From: an uncultured Klebsiella sp.
GTDB lineage: Bacteria; Pseudomonadota; Gammaproteobacteria; Enterobacterales; Enterobacteriaceae
Length of the DNA stretch: 19,441 nt
Direction: 5' to 3'
NCBI GenBank assembly: GCA_902490055.1
Contig: CABUCP010000007.1
Coordinates: 1-19,441, forward strand
The notes beneath the pieces were generated by a model that did not search any database, was not told where the DNA came from, and worked only from the letters and a program-made list of their open reading frames with translations. Of this stretch, positions 1 to 8,619 are shown one piece after another; the first letter of the stretch is position 1, and every line of letters begins with the position of its first letter. The translations under genes were made by a program, and so were the position numbers.

Positions 1-384
1 ACAAAAGGGCGTAAAAGCAAAAAACGGGCTGACCCGGCTATTTACCCGTTACTGGGCGTCGCGAGCCCGCAGGCGCGTTTATCTGCCCAGCAGGTGGCAG
101 AACGCTGCGTCATGATGATGCTCAACGAGGCGGCGCGCTGTTTTGATGAGCACATTGTGCGTAGCGCGCGCGATGGCGACATTGGCGCCGTCTTTGGCAT
201 TGGTTTTCCGCCGTTCCTCGGCGGCCCGTTCCGCTATATGGATAGCCTCGGCGCGGGTGAAGTCGCCGCAATTTTGCAGCGCCTGGCCGCACAGTACGGC
301 CCGCGTTTTTCCCCGTGCGACACGTTATTGCGCATGGCCGAGCAGGGGGCAACCTTTTGGCCCACTGATGAACGGACGACCTAA
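1..384 (+). CDS. fadJ: FadJ, C-terminal fragment (anaerobic fatty-acid oxidation complex alpha subunit)
   Basis: This frame is open from base 1 to TAA at 382-384 and encodes the last 127 residues of a protein that begins outside the window (the E. coli protein is about 714 residues). FadJ is the alpha subunit of the anaerobic beta-oxidation complex. It combines enoyl-CoA hydratase and 3-hydroxyacyl-CoA dehydrogenase and partners with the thiolase FadI, which is normally encoded just upstream. The fragment belongs to the C-terminal 3-hydroxyacyl-CoA dehydrogenase domain. The stretch around [16 protein letters not shown] is the typical conserved patch of that domain, preceded by [13 protein letters not shown]. 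The gene order fadJ-sixA supports FadJ over its aerobic paralogue FadB. The catalytic residues lie off the window. No T-rich terminator is visible after the stop. Confidence 0.93.
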   Translation, partial: TKGRKSKKRADPAIYPLLGVASPQARLSAQQVAERCVMMMLNEAARCFDEHIVRSARDGDIGAVFGIGFPPFLGGPFRYMDSLGAGEVAAILQRLAAQYGPRFSPCDTLLRMAEQGATFWPTDERTT

Positions 385-593
385 GTTGTGGTCAAAGAAG
401 GTAAATCCAACGTTGAATGGCGCTGTCGATTGGCTGTTTTGTAAACAAAGATTGACTATACTTACGCCATTGAGGTAAAAAACAGCGTTTCATTCGTTGG
501 ATGGATCAGGCACAATGCCCGGCCACCGGGTCGCCTGCGTATTGTTTTCGCAGAGCGGATTGCGGTGATTCTGGTTAACAAAAGCGGTGCAAT

Positions 594-1079
594 ATGCAAG
601 TTTTTATCATGCGTCACGGCGACGCTGCCCTCGATGCAGCCAGTGACTCCGTTCGTCCCTTAACCGTTTGCGGTTGTGACGAATCTCGTCAGATGGCAAC
701 CTGGCTGAAAGGTCAAAAAGTGGATATTGAGCGGGTGCTTGTCAGCCCTTACCTGCGTGCAGAGCAAACTCTGGACATCGTAGGAGAGTGCATGAACCTG
801 CCAAAAGATGTCGACGTGATGCCGGAACTCACGCCGTGCGGCGATGTAGGGATGGTCAGCGCTTATCTCCAGGCGCTGGCGAATGAAGGCGTGCAAACGG
901 CGCTGGTCGTTTCACACCTGCCACTGGTGGGGTACCTCGTCTCAGAGCTGTGCCCGGGGGAAACGCCCCCGATGTTCACCACTTCGGCGATTGCCTGCGT
1001 CACCCTCGACGCTGACGGCAAGGGCGAGTTCACCTGGCAGATGAGCCCCTGCAATCTGAAGATGGCGAAAGCAATCTAA
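594..1079 (+). CDS. sixA: SixA phosphohistidine phosphatase
   Basis: The 161-residue product has the usual SixA length. SixA is a small cytoplasmic phosphatase of the histidine phosphatase (RHG) superfamily. In E. coli it was described as acting on the HPt domain of ArcB and later on the nitrogen phosphotransferase protein NPr. The N-terminal MRHGD motif carries the phospho-accepting His8 after Arg7, and VVSHLPLVG (about residues 105-113) carries the second catalytic histidine. Like other SixA proteins it is nearly the bare catalytic core. The start ATG follows only a weak purine stretch. The 209-nt gap after fadJ contains a TATACT hexamer at 457-462 that could be a -10, but I see no good -35. 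It converges on smrB with a 24-nt gap holding a hairpin. Confidence 0.95.
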   Translation: MQVFIMRHGDAALDAASDSVRPLTVCGCDESRQMATWLKGQKVDIERVLVSPYLRAEQTLDIVGECMNLPKDVDVMPELTPCGDVGMVSAYLQALANEGVQTALVVSHLPLVGYLVSELCPGETPPMFTTSAIACVTLDADGKGEFTWQMSPCNLKMAKAI

Positions 1080-1092
1080 GCGTTTCACCCTC

Positions 1093-1116
1093 GGGGCTTC
1101 CGGTTACGGAAGCTCC
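1093..1116. terminator. Hairpin between convergent sixA and smrB
   Basis: The arms 1093-1102 (GGGGCTTCCG) and 1107-1116 (CGGAAGCTCC) form a ten-pair stem, one pair being G-T, around the loop GTTA. The structure sits between the convergent stops, and the smrB stop codon (1104-1106 on the minus strand) lies in the loop. Neither side has a T-run, so it may be a weak or Rho-assisted terminator, or an RNA 3'-end stabiliser, rather than a classical intrinsic terminator. Confidence 0.45.
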
Positions 1117-1655
1117 GGCGGCAGCCACTCTTCTACCTCTATCAGTACCAATAGTGCGGCATCACCGCCGTACTCTTTTGGCGCCTGATGAAACGCCATG
1201 ATATGCGGATGTTGCGCCAGCCACAGCGGCGTTTGCTGCTTGAGGATGTGTTTACCGTGTCCGTGCATCACGCAGGCGCAAAAAACGTGTTCGCGGCGGC
1301 AGGCGGCAATCAGCGCGCCGAGCTCTTGTTTCGCCTGCTGCTGGGTTAAACCATGCAGATCGAGAAACAGCTCCGGTGAATAATCGCCGCGACGCAGCTT
1401 TTTCAATTCAAAATGACTGACATCCGCGCGCACGTACTTCATTGCCCCTTCGGTATTGAGCAGCGGCTGAAACTCATCGGAAAAATAGTGGCTATTATCA
1501 ACCTGTTCTTGCAATAAACGCTTGGGCGGCACGTCGCTGAGCTTTTTGCGCTGCGGGCGGTGAACGATGGTGTCCTGCTTGATTTGCCGCGTGCCGGTCA
1601 TCAGCTGGCGGAACAGCGCCTGATCCTCCACGCTTAGCGATGTTTTCTTTTTCAT
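1104..1655 (-). CDS. smrB: SmrB, Smr-domain endonuclease for collided-ribosome rescue
   Basis: The 183-residue product matches the size of E. coli SmrB (YfcN). In E. coli this Smr-domain nuclease binds the interface of collided disomes and cleaves the mRNA between the ribosomes, which starts tmRNA rescue. The N-terminal about 90 residues are a basic, helical ribosome-contacting extension. The Smr domain follows, with the hallmark DLHG motif at residues 99-102 and HGHGKHIL at 131-138, so the conserved catalytic signatures are present. The start is the ATG at 1655-1653, preceded by only a weak purine-rich stretch, and the N-terminus [11 protein letters not shown] agrees with the family. The gene is divergent from prmB with 167 nt between the chosen starts. 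Confidence 0.95.
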   Translation of the reverse strand: MKKKTSLSVEDQALFRQLMTGTRQIKQDTIVHRPQRKKLSDVPPKRLLQEQVDNSHYFSDEFQPLLNTEGAMKYVRADVSHFELKKLRRGDYSPELFLDLHGLTQQQAKQELGALIAACRREHVFCACVMHGHGKHILKQQTPLWLAQHPHIMAFHQAPKEYGGDAALLVLIEVEEWLPPELP

Positions 1656-1822
1656 TGCCCATTTCTCATTATTACTTTTCGCTAGTTTACCCGACTCGCC
1701 CGCGCTTCAGGCAAGGAAAACCTATTTTTCCCTTCTCCCACGGCGCAAGAATGCTGATTTATCGCCGCCTTCGTGGCAAACTAGCCGCCGAATTTATTGT
1801 TGAGCGTGCCCTGGAGGATTGC

Positions 1823-2755
1823 GTGGATAAAATTTTTGTTGATGAAGCGGTCAATGAGTTGCAGACCATTCAGGACATGCTGCGTTGGGCGGTAAGTCGT
1901 TTTAGCGCCGCCAACATCTGGTACGGTCATGGTACCGATAACCCATGGGATGAGGCCGTACAGCTGGTTTTACCGTCGCTGTACCTGCCGTTAGATATTC
2001 CGGAAGATATGCGCGCCGCGCGCCTGACCTCCAGTGAAAAGCATCGTATCGTCGAGCGCGTGATTCGCCGCGTCAACGAACGTATTCCGGTCGCTTACCT
2101 GACCAACAAAGCGTGGTTCTGCGGCCATGAGTTTTATGTCGATGAGCGCGTACTGGTCCCGCGTTCGCCTATTGGCGAACTCATCAATAACCAGTTTGCC
2201 GGGCTTATCAATCATAAACCGCAGCACATTCTCGATATGTGCACCGGTAGCGGCTGTATTGCGATTGCCTGCGCCTATGCCTTCCCGGAAGCCGAAGTCG
2301 ACGCCGTCGATATCTCCCCGGATGCGCTGGCCGTTGCCGAGCATAATGTTGAAGAACATGGCCTGATCGATCACGTCACGCCGATCCGTTCCGACCTGTT
2401 CCGCGATCTGCCGAAGCTGCAGTATGACCTGATCGTCACCAACCCGCCGTACGTTGATGAAGAAGACATGGCCGATCTGCCGGATGAATATGAGCATGAG
2501 CCGGTGCTGGGTCTGGCTTCCGGTAGCGATGGTCTGAAGCTGACGCGCCGTATTCTCGGCTGCGCGCCGGATTACCTCAACGACAACGGTATTCTGATTT
2601 GTGAAGTCGGTAACAGCATGGTACATCTGATGGAGCAATACCCGGACGTGCCGTTTACCTGGCTTGAGTTTGATAACGGCGGTGACGGCGTGTTCATGCT
2701 GACTAAACAGCAGCTGATCGACGCGCGCGCGCATTTCGGCATTTATAAAGACTAA
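1823..2755 (+). CDS. prmB: PrmB, ribosomal protein uL3 glutamine N5-methyltransferase
   Basis: The product is 310 residues from the GTG at 1823. PrmB uses S-adenosylmethionine to methylate a glutamine of ribosomal protein L3 (Gln150 in E. coli) in the cytoplasm during large-subunit assembly. The N-terminal helical substrate-binding region is residues 1-110. The Rossmann methyltransferase follows, with the SAM-binding motif DMCTGSGC at 138-145 and the catalytic NPPY at 207-210 typical of glutamine methyltransferases. I chose the GTG start because GGAGG (1813-1817) lies five bases before it and the resulting N-terminus ([14 protein letters not shown]) and length match E. coli. The frame stays open upstream to 1640, but that extension has no family support. 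It appears to lead the aroC-mepA-yfcA-epmC-yfcL run. Confidence 0.95.
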   Translation: MDKIFVDEAVNELQTIQDMLRWAVSRFSAANIWYGHGTDNPWDEAVQLVLPSLYLPLDIPEDMRAARLTSSEKHRIVERVIRRVNERIPVAYLTNKAWFCGHEFYVDERVLVPRSPIGELINNQFAGLINHKPQHILDMCTGSGCIAIACAYAFPEAEVDAVDISPDALAVAEHNVEEHGLIDHVTPIRSDLFRDLPKLQYDLIVTNPPYVDEEDMADLPDEYEHEPVLGLASGSDGLKLTRRILGCAPDYLNDNGILICEVGNSMVHLMEQYPDVPFTWLEFDNGGDGVFMLTKQQLIDARAHFGIYKD

Positions 2756-2794
2756 AAAACAACACGCAAACATAACGAAAAGAACGGAGCCGTG

Positions 2795-3880
2795 ATGGCA
2801 GGAAATACAATTGGACAACTCTTTCGCGTCACCACCTTCGGCGAGTCGCACGGCCTGGCGCTGGGCTGCATCGTCGATGGCGTGCCGCCAGGCATCCCAC
2901 TGACCGAAGCTGACCTGCAGCACGATCTGGATCGTCGTCGTCCGGGAACATCGCGCTACACCACCCAGCGCCGCGAGCCGGACCAGGTGAAAATTCTTTC
3001 CGGCGTCTTCGAAGGCGTGACCACCGGCACCAGCATTGGCCTGCTGATTGAGAACACCGATCAGCGTTCCCAGGACTACGGCGCTATCAAAGATGTGTTC
3101 CGTCCGGGACACGCGGACTACACCTACGAGCAGAAATACGGCCTGCGCGACTATCGCGGCGGCGGTCGTTCTTCCGCACGTGAAACCGCGATGCGCGTGG
3201 CGGCCGGGGCGATTGCGAAAAAATTCCTTGCCGCTAAATTCGGCATTGTGATCCGCGGCTGCCTGACCCAAATGGGCGATATTCCGCTGGCGATTAAAGA
3301 CTGGGATCTGGTTGAGCAGAACCCGTTCTTCTGCCCGGATCCGGATAAAATCGAGGCGCTGGATGAACTGATGCGTGGCCTGAAAAAAGAGGGCGATTCT
3401 ATTGGCGCGAAGGTGACGGTCGTGGCTGACGGCGTACCGCCGGGTCTCGGCGAGCCGGTCTTCGATCGCCTTGACGCCGATATCGCCCATGCGCTGATGA
3501 GCATCAACGCGGTGAAAGGGGTGGAAATCGGCGACGGTTTCGAGGTGGTCAAACTGCGCGGTAGCGAAAACCGCGATGAAATCACCAAAGCCGGCTTCCA
3601 GAGCAACCACGCCGGCGGCATTCTTGGCGGGATCAGCAGCGGACAGCAAATCGTTGCCAACATAGCGTTGAAGCCGACCTCCAGCATTACCGTTCCCGGC
3701 CATACGATTAACCGCTTCGGCGAAGAAGTCGAAATGATCACCAAAGGGCGCCACGATCCGTGCGTCGGCATTCGCGCGGTCCCGATCGCCGAGGCCATGC
3801 TGGCAATCGTGTTAATGGATCACTTTATGCGTCAACGCGCGCAGAATGGCGACGTGACGACATCAATTCCACGCTGGTAA
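2795..3880 (+). CDS. aroC: AroC chorismate synthase
   Basis: The 361-residue product catalyses the last step of the shikimate pathway, converting 5-enolpyruvylshikimate-3-phosphate to chorismate with reduced FMN as cofactor. All family signatures are visible: GESHG near the N-terminus, the central [17 protein letters not shown] block that binds FMN and substrate, and the C-terminal [17 protein letters not shown] block. Length and ends match the E. coli enzyme. The ATG at 2795 is preferred over the adjacent GTG at 2792 because it gives the standard MAGNTIGQ N-terminus. GGAG at 2786-2789 serves either start. prmB ends 39 nt upstream and mepA begins 3 nt downstream, so co-transcription is very likely. 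Confidence 0.97.
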   Translation: MAGNTIGQLFRVTTFGESHGLALGCIVDGVPPGIPLTEADLQHDLDRRRPGTSRYTTQRREPDQVKILSGVFEGVTTGTSIGLLIENTDQRSQDYGAIKDVFRPGHADYTYEQKYGLRDYRGGGRSSARETAMRVAAGAIAKKFLAAKFGIVIRGCLTQMGDIPLAIKDWDLVEQNPFFCPDPDKIEALDELMRGLKKEGDSIGAKVTVVADGVPPGLGEPVFDRLDADIAHALMSINAVKGVEIGDGFEVVKLRGSENRDEITKAGFQSNHAGGILGGISSGQQIVANIALKPTSSITVPGHTINRFGEEVEMITKGRHDPCVGIRAVPIAEAMLAIVLMDHFMRQRAQNGDVTTSIPRW

Positions 3881-3883
3881 GAG

Positions 3884-4708
3884 ATGAAAAAAACCGTTAT
3901 CGCTCTGCTGGCGCTCCTGGCCAGCACCGCCAGCCAGGCGGCGACGCCGTGGCAGAAAATATCACAGCCGATTAGCGGCAGCGCGCAGTCTATCGGCGCC
4001 TTCGCTAACGGCTGTATCGTCGGCGCCGAGGCGCTGCCGCTAAGCTCCAGCGATTATCAGGTGATGCGTACCGACCAGCGTCGCTATTTCGGTCATCCGG
4101 ATCTCATACAGTTTATTCAACGCCTGAGCATGCAGGCGCATAATAAAGGTATGGGAACGGTGCTGATTGGCGATATGGGTATGCCTGCGGGCGGGCGCTT
4201 CAACGGCGGTCACGCCAGTCATCAATCGGGACTGGATGTCGATATTTTCCTGCAACTGCCGCAGACCCGCTGGACCACCGCGCAGCTGCTGAAACCGCAG
4301 GCTTTAGATTTAGTCGCCCGTGACGGCAAGCGCGTGGTGCCGTCGCTGTGGAGCCCGCAAATCAGCAACCTGATTAAAATGGCGGCGGAAGATAGCGACG
4401 TGACGCGCATTTTCGTCAACCCAGCTATCAAACAGCAATTGTGTCTGGATGCCGGCAGCGATCGCCAATGGCTGCGCAAAGTACGCCCGTGGTTCCAGCA
4501 TCGCGCCCATATGCACGTGCGCCTGCGCTGTCCGGCAGGTAGCCTCGAGTGTGAAGATCAAGCGCCACCGCCGGCTGGCGACGGCTGCGGGGCCGAGCTG
4601 CAAAGCTGGTTTGAACCGCCTAAACCTGGGTCAACCCCACCTGTGAAGAAGACGCCGCCTCCGCTGCCGCCTTCCTGCCAGGCGCTACTGGATGAGCATC
4701 TTCTTTAA
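3884..4708 (+). CDS. mepA: MepA, penicillin-insensitive murein DD-endopeptidase
   Basis: The 274-residue periplasmic metallopeptidase cleaves the D-Ala-meso-DAP cross-links of peptidoglycan and belongs to the LAS family (M74). A signal peptide is clear: a Lys-Lys start, a hydrophobic core to about residue 15, and likely cleavage around SQA-A-TPW (residues 18-21). Zinc and active-site residues are in place: His110, His113 and Asp120 in [13 protein letters not shown], and His206, His209 and His211 in HRAHMHVRL. The proline-rich C-terminus ([20 protein letters not shown]) is typical of the enterobacterial protein. The start lies three bases after the aroC stop, inside the aroC 3' context. Its stop overlaps the yfcA start by one base (TAATG), suggesting translational coupling. 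Confidence 0.96.
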   Translation: MKKTVIALLALLASTASQAATPWQKISQPISGSAQSIGAFANGCIVGAEALPLSSSDYQVMRTDQRRYFGHPDLIQFIQRLSMQAHNKGMGTVLIGDMGMPAGGRFNGGHASHQSGLDVDIFLQLPQTRWTTAQLLKPQALDLVARDGKRVVPSLWSPQISNLIKMAAEDSDVTRIFVNPAIKQQLCLDAGSDRQWLRKVRPWFQHRAHMHVRLRCPAGSLECEDQAPPPAGDGCGAELQSWFEPPKPGSTPPVKKTPPPLPPSCQALLDEHLL

Positions 4709-5517
4709 TGGATAGTTTTGTCGATCTATTTATGGTGTCGCCGACGGTTCTGGTGGCACTGTTTTTCGTTGCGATTCTGGCCGGGTTTATTGATTCGTTA
4801 GCCGGCGGCGGCGGGCTGTTAACCGTCCCGGCGCTGATGGCGGCGGGTATGCCGCCCGCGCAGGCGCTGGCCACTAACAAACTACAGGCCTGCGGCGGCT
4901 CCATTTCTGCGACGCTCTATTTTATTCGCCGCAAGGTGGTGAATCTTGCCGATCAGAAGCTCAATATCCTGATGACCTTTATCGGTTCGACCGTCGGCGC
5001 GCTGCTGGTGCAGCACGTCCAGTCCGATATTCTCAAGCAGATCCTGCCGCTGCTGGTGATCGGTATTGGTCTTTACTTCCTGCTGATGCCGCGGCTCGGC
5101 GAGTCCGACCGTCAGCGTCGCCTGTATGGTTTGCCGTTCGCGCTGGTCGCTGGCGGCAGCGTTGGCTTCTATGACGGTTTTTTTGGTCCCGGCGCCGGCT
5201 CTTTCTATGCGCTGGCCTTCGTGACTCTCGCCGGGTTTAACCTTGCGAAATCGACCGCCCACGCCAAGCTGCTCAACGCCACCTCTAACATCGGCGGCCT
5301 GCTGCTGTTTATTCTCGGCGGCAAGGTGATTTGGGCGACCGGCTTCGTGATGATGGCCGGACAATTTATTGGCGCCCGCGCCGGTTCCCGGCTGGTGCTG
5401 AGCAAGGGGCAGTCGCTGATTCGGCCGATGATCGTCGTCGTCTCCGCGGTGATGAGCGCTAAACTTCTTTACGACAGCCACGGGGCTGAGATTTTGCAGT
5501 GGTTGGGAATTCACTAA
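4708..5517 (+). CDS. yfcA: YfcA, TSUP (TauE/SafE) family membrane protein
   Basis: The 269-residue protein is very hydrophobic, with about eight predicted membrane segments, and belongs to the TauE/SafE (TSUP) family. Family members are linked to export or import of sulfonates, sulfite and other small anions. The substrate of YfcA itself is not established as far as I know. The glycine-rich AGFIDSLAGGGGLLTVPAL near residues 25-43 and the second-half repeat GFYDGFFGPGAGSF are the two pseudo-symmetric TSUP signatures. The ATG overlaps the mepA stop by one base. Its own stop overlaps the epmC start in the same TAATG arrangement, so it is probably translated by coupling from mepA. The link to peptidoglycan or EF-P is positional only. 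Confidence 0.93.
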   Translation: MDSFVDLFMVSPTVLVALFFVAILAGFIDSLAGGGGLLTVPALMAAGMPPAQALATNKLQACGGSISATLYFIRRKVVNLADQKLNILMTFIGSTVGALLVQHVQSDILKQILPLLVIGIGLYFLLMPRLGESDRQRRLYGLPFALVAGGSVGFYDGFFGPGAGSFYALAFVTLAGFNLAKSTAHAKLLNATSNIGGLLLFILGGKVIWATGFVMMAGQFIGARAGSRLVLSKGQSLIRPMIVVVSAVMSAKLLYDSHGAEILQWLGIH

Positions 5518-6065
5518 TGCAACAGCAACACCATTATCAGCAGTTGATCGAAATCTTCGATAGCTGCTTTGCCGATGATTTTAATACCCGTCTGATTAAA
5601 GGCGACGACGAACCGATCTATCTTCCTGCGGATAGCGATGCGCCGTATAACCGGATCGTTTTTGCCCATGGCTTTTATGCCAGCGCTCTGCACGAGATTT
5701 CCCACTGGTGTATCGCCGGTAAAGCGCGGCGCGAACTGGTGGACTTTGGTTACTGGTACTGCCCGGACGGCCGCGATGCGATGACGCAAAGCAAGTTCGA
5801 AGACGTTGAGGTTAAACCTCAGGCTTTTGATTGGTTATTTTGCACGGCGGCGGGGTTCCCGTTTAACGTCAGCTGCGACAACCTGGAAGGGGACTTTGAG
5901 CCCGACCGCATCGTGTTTCAACGGCGCGTGCATGCCCAGGTGATGACCTATCTGGAGCAGGGGATCCCGGAACGACCGGCACGCTTTATTCGCGCGCTGC
6001 AACAGTATTATCAAACGCCGCCGCTGACGGCAGAACAATTTCCGTGGCCGGAAGACCTGCACTAA
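5517..6065 (+). CDS. epmC: EpmC, elongation factor P hydroxylase (YfcM)
   Basis: The 182-residue product matches E. coli EpmC (YfcM). EpmC hydroxylates the beta-lysyl-lysine on EF-P, the final step of the modification made by EpmA and EpmB. The metal-binding HExxH motif is visible as HEISH at residues 59-63 after AHGFYASAL. Further conserved blocks are [33 protein letters not shown] and [11 protein letters not shown] chose the ATG at 5517, which overlaps the yfcA stop by one base and gives the usual length and the [11 protein letters not shown]-terminus. An upstream in-frame codon at 5499 lies inside yfcA and would add only six residues. epmA and epmB lie elsewhere in enterobacterial genomes, so this gene sits apart from its pathway. 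Confidence 0.94.
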   Translation: MQQQHHYQQLIEIFDSCFADDFNTRLIKGDDEPIYLPADSDAPYNRIVFAHGFYASALHEISHWCIAGKARRELVDFGYWYCPDGRDAMTQSKFEDVEVKPQAFDWLFCTAAGFPFNVSCDNLEGDFEPDRIVFQRRVHAQVMTYLEQGIPERPARFIRALQQYYQTPPLTAEQFPWPEDLH

Positions 6066-6097
6066 GGCCACGTTCTACAAATGAAAGAGGAAAGACG

Positions 6098-6379
6098 ATG
6101 ATCGCGGAGTTTGAATCACGCATTCTGGCGTTAATTGACGATATGGTAGACCACGCCAGTGATGACGAACTGTTTGCTGGCGGTTATCTGCGCGGCCACC
6201 TGACGCTGGCAGTGGCCGAGCTGGAAGGGGAAGGGGAACATTCGGCGCAGGCGGTTAACGATAAAGTCGCCAGCAGCCTGGAAAAGGCTATCAGCGCGGG
6301 CGAACTGTCGCCGCCGGATCAGATTTTGGTGCAGGGCATGTGGGATAACCTGTATCAGCGGGCGAAAAACCAGGCCTGA
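6098..6379 (+). CDS. yfcL: YfcL family small conserved protein, function unknown
   Basis: The 93-residue acidic, probably all-helical cytoplasmic protein matches E. coli YfcL, whose role is not known to me. No signal peptide or membrane segment is present. The conserved N-terminus [27 protein letters not shown] and the block [15 protein letters not shown] identify the family. The chosen ATG is preceded by a good Shine-Dalgarno (AGAGG ending at 6090, seven bases before the ATG). An open in-frame extension back to 6044 overlaps the end of epmC and is not supported. It is the last gene of the prmB-to-yfcL run, 32 nt after epmC, and is followed by REP-like palindromes that probably mark the transcript end. 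Confidence 0.9.
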   Translation: MIAEFESRILALIDDMVDHASDDELFAGGYLRGHLTLAVAELEGEGEHSAQAVNDKVASSLEKAISAGELSPPDQILVQGMWDNLYQRAKNQA

Positions 6380-6391
6380 TAAATGATGTCA

Positions 6392-6420
6392 TCCGGATGA
6401 GGCGTTAGCCGACATCCGGA
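6392..6420. repeat. REP-like palindrome 1 between yfcL and mnmC
   Basis: The arms TCCGGATG (6392-6399) and CATCCGGA (6413-6420) are perfect complements. They enclose an inner GGC-GTTA-GCC stem at 6401-6410. The wording resembles the repetitive extragenic palindromes of enterobacteria (GCCGGATG-GGCG type). It lies 13 nt after yfcL between convergent genes, the classic REP location. Such elements protect mRNA 3' ends and can bind gyrase or IHF. Copy number in the genome cannot be seen here. Confidence 0.7.
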
Positions 6421-6426
6421 AACTCC

Positions 6427-6452
6427 CCCCGGTCGCGCTGGGTTTACCGGGG
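6427..6452. repeat. REP-like palindrome 2 / hairpin between yfcL and mnmC
   Basis: The arms CCCCGGT (6427-6433) and ACCGGGG (6446-6452) flank a 12-base GC-rich loop. This resembles the CCGGT...ACCGGG palindromes common between genes in Klebsiella-type genomes. It is six bases after the first palindrome, so the two could form a small BIME-like pair serving as transcript end for both yfcL and mnmC. No T-run follows on the plus strand. Confidence 0.6.
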
Positions 6453-6472
6453 CGGCCAAACTGTAGCCGCCG

Positions 6473-8461
6473 TTATTTTACCGCTTTTCCTTTCAGCAGT
6501 TTTCTTACCCACAGTCGATTCGGATTCAGCGCCGCCAGCGTTTCGCTATCCAGCGGTAGCGGTTCATCGCTCATCTGCGCGGCCAGCAGTTCGGCGCTCA
6601 ATGGCGCAGTGCACAACCCACGAGAACCCAATGCCGCGAGCATAAACAGATTGTGATAAACCGGGGCGCTGTCGGCGTCGGTTTGCTTCTCGTGAAGATT
6701 GGCGTACTGAGCCAGGGTCGCTTCATAGTCCGGAACGCTGCCGACCATCGGCAGATGGTCGCGGGTCGCGCAGCGCACGCCGCAGCGGGCATCGTTGGCG
6801 CTGACATCGACCTCTTTTGCCCATTCCGCCTGCGGGAAACAATCAATCAGGCGTTGGCGATTTTGTTGCTGATCTTCGGCGCTAAAATCGGTATCCGTTT
6901 TGCCGCGATGATAGCTGGCGCCGATGCAGTGCTGCTGATTCGAAGGGTTCTGCGGGGTCAGATAGCCGTCATAGCATAGTACCTGACGCAGGGTGGAAAG
7001 CCCCGGGGTGGTCGGAATATGGCTGACCTGGCCGCCGACCGGGTAAGCCGGGAGTTCTGCTGTTTGGCTAAAATCAGCGATTCGATGGCCGTTAGCCAGC
7101 ACTACCGCCTGGTGGCGATGCTGTTGATTGAGCAGCCAGCCGTCGCCCTCGGCGCTAAGCGTCTCGACGTGATAACCATAGTGAACGCGCAACCCACGGG
7201 TCGCCGCCAGCGCCAGCAATTCTGCCGTTAGCTGCTGCGGGTACAGCCAGCCGCCGCTGGGGTAGGTGATACCGCCGCAGCCGGTGACGACGCCGGTAAG
7301 CTCTGCCGCCTGTTCGGCGCTCACCGCGCTGGCGATTTCCGGCGGTAAATTCAGCTCCAGCATCCGGGCGATTTTATCTGCGCTTTTCTCATTCCAGCCG
7401 AGCTGCGTAACGCCGCACCACTGGTGATCGAACATCACCGGCAGCGCGTCATACAGCCGGCGGGCGAAGGTGAACGCCGCCGGGAAAAAGCGCGTCAGCG
7501 CCGGATCGTGCAGAGTCAGTAACGGGTATAGCGCTCCCTGACGATTGCCGGAAGCGCCGGTGGCTGGCGCATTGTCGGCGCAGTACAGGGTTACCTGCCA
7601 GCCGCGGCGCAGCAGCGCCAGCGAAAGCAGGGCACTGGCGATTCCGCCGCCGATCACCGCCGCTTCTCGGGAATCGCTACCGCGGCGGGCAAACCACGGC
7701 GTTCGCGCCGGGATCGGCGTATCGGCGGTAAATTCGCCGATTAACATCTCGCGCTTGCGGCCAAACCCCTTGCTTTTTTGCATGGTAAAGCCGGCGTCTT
7801 GTAAGCCGCGGCGGACGAATCCGGCGGAGGTGAAGGTCGCCAGCGTACCGCCGGGGCGGGCCAGGCGGGCCATGGCGGAAAATAGTCCCGGCGTCCACAT
7901 ATCCGGGTTTTTCGCTGGCGCGAAGCCATCGAGGAACCAGGCGTCAACCTGGCGGTTGAGCGAATCATCGAGCTGGTCGGTGAGTTCGTTAATATCGCCA
8001 AACCACAAATCCAGGGTCACGCGACCATCGTCAAGCAGCAGACGGTGACAGCCGGCTATCGCTTGCGGCCACTGCGCCTGCAGTTGCTCCGCCCACGGCG
8101 CCAGCTCAGGCCAGTGCTGGTGCGCAAGGCGCAGATCGTCGGCCTTCAGCGGAAATTTTTCAAAACTGATGAAATGTAATCTTTGCAGCGTAGCCTGCGG
8201 ATTATCGCGGCGAAAAACATCAAATGCCTGCCATAGCGTCAGGAAGTTTAGTCCGGTGCCAAACCCGCTCTCCGCGACGATAAACAGCGGACGCGAATGG
8301 GTTGGGAAACGCGTCTCAAGCCGGTTGCCGCCGAGAAAAACATAGCGCGTCTCTTCCAGACCGTTGTCATTAGAAAAGTAAACGTCGTCAAAATCTCGGG
8401 AAACAGGTGTACCCTCAGCGTTGAATTCCAGGTTGGCGGGTTGTATGGCGTTTTGTTTCAC
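6473..8461 (-). CDS. mnmC: MnmC, bifunctional tRNA 5-methylaminomethyl-2-thiouridine biosynthesis protein
   Basis: The 662-residue fusion enzyme finishes the wobble-uridine modification mnm5s2U34. The C-terminal FAD-dependent oxidase removes the carboxymethyl group (cmnm5U to nm5U), and the N-terminal domain methylates the product using SAM. The methyltransferase half has the SAM motif ESGFGTG at 64-70 and [13 protein letters not shown] with Asp178. The oxidase half starts near 265 with the FAD motif IGGGIASA at 270-277. I chose the GTG start (8461-8459) because it begins [22 protein letters not shown] as in the family. The 34 in-frame codons upstream run into the fabB promoter and are unlike MnmC. 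It is divergent from fabB and shares a 158-nt control region with it. Confidence 0.95.
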   Translation of the reverse strand: MKQNAIQPANLEFNAEGTPVSRDFDDVYFSNDNGLEETRYVFLGGNRLETRFPTHSRPLFIVAESGFGTGLNFLTLWQAFDVFRRDNPQATLQRLHFISFEKFPLKADDLRLAHQHWPELAPWAEQLQAQWPQAIAGCHRLLLDDGRVTLDLWFGDINELTDQLDDSLNRQVDAWFLDGFAPAKNPDMWTPGLFSAMARLARPGGTLATFTSAGFVRRGLQDAGFTMQKSKGFGRKREMLIGEFTADTPIPARTPWFARRGSDSREAAVIGGGIASALLSLALLRRGWQVTLYCADNAPATGASGNRQGALYPLLTLHDPALTRFFPAAFTFARRLYDALPVMFDHQWCGVTQLGWNEKSADKIARMLELNLPPEIASAVSAEQAAELTGVVTGCGGITYPSGGWLYPQQLTAELLALAATRGLRVHYGYHVETLSAEGDGWLLNQQHRHQAVVLANGHRIADFSQTAELPAYPVGGQVSHIPTTPGLSTLRQVLCYDGYLTPQNPSNQQHCIGASYHRGKTDTDFSAEDQQQNRQRLIDCFPQAEWAKEVDVSANDARCGVRCATRDHLPMVGSVPDYEATLAQYANLHEKQTDADSAPVYHNLFMLAALGSRGLCTAPLSAELLAAQMSDEPLPLDSETLAALNPNRLWVRKLLKGKAVK

Positions 8462-8536
8462 GTAAGTTACTCGAATCACAAGGCGTAGCACGATCTTAAC
8501 GATGTGTGCCGGAAGGCGCAAATTTATACACAAAAT

Positions 8537-8553
8537 GGCTGATCGGACTTGTT
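8537..8553 (+). promoter_or_regulatory. FadR-like activator site upstream of fabB
   Basis: GGCTGATCGGACTTGTT closely fits the FadR operator pattern (CTGGTC-N-GACC core, here CTGATCGGACTT). FadR is known in E. coli to activate fabB from a site at this promoter. Here the site overlaps the left of the -35 hexamer, a position consistent with activation. Long-chain acyl-CoA would release FadR and lower fabB expression. It could also touch the divergent mnmC start region, which begins 76 nt away. Confidence 0.75.
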
Positions 8554-8577
8554 CGGCGTACAAGTGTACGCTATTGT
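8549..8577 (+). promoter_or_regulatory. fabB sigma70 promoter
   Basis: The -35 is TTGTTC (8549-8554) and the -10 is TATTGT (8572-8577) with a 17-bp spacer. Transcription should start near 8584, giving a leader of about 35 nt before fabB. The FadR-like site overlaps the -35, and the FabR-like palindrome fills the spacer. Activation and repression can therefore be read on one short promoter. Confidence 0.7.
8556..8571. promoter_or_regulatory. FabR-like operator in the fabB promoter spacer
   Basis: GCGTACAAGTGTACGC is a perfect 7-bp inverted repeat (GCGTACA/TGTACGC) with a 2-bp centre. This matches what is known of the FabR site of fabB and fabA in E. coli. FabR is a TetR-family repressor that responds to the unsaturated-to-saturated acyl balance. 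The palindrome occupies the 17-bp spacer between -35 and -10, an ideal position for blocking RNA polymerase. Confidence 0.8.
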
Positions 8578-8619
8578 GCGACTCGAAACTTAAAATAGTG
8601 CGACTTACAGAGGTATTGA

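Noticed and set aside
518..530. CCCGG-CCA-CCGGG hairpin between fadJ and sixA as a terminator
   Set aside because: The stem is five pairs with a three-base loop and no T-run, and it lies 134 nt past fadJ; too weak to call.
1991..3754. Open frame of 587 codons on the minus strand across prmB and aroC
   Set aside because: It is antisense to two clearly recognised genes, has no recognisable domain, and is of the kind produced by GC-rich codon usage of the opposite strand.
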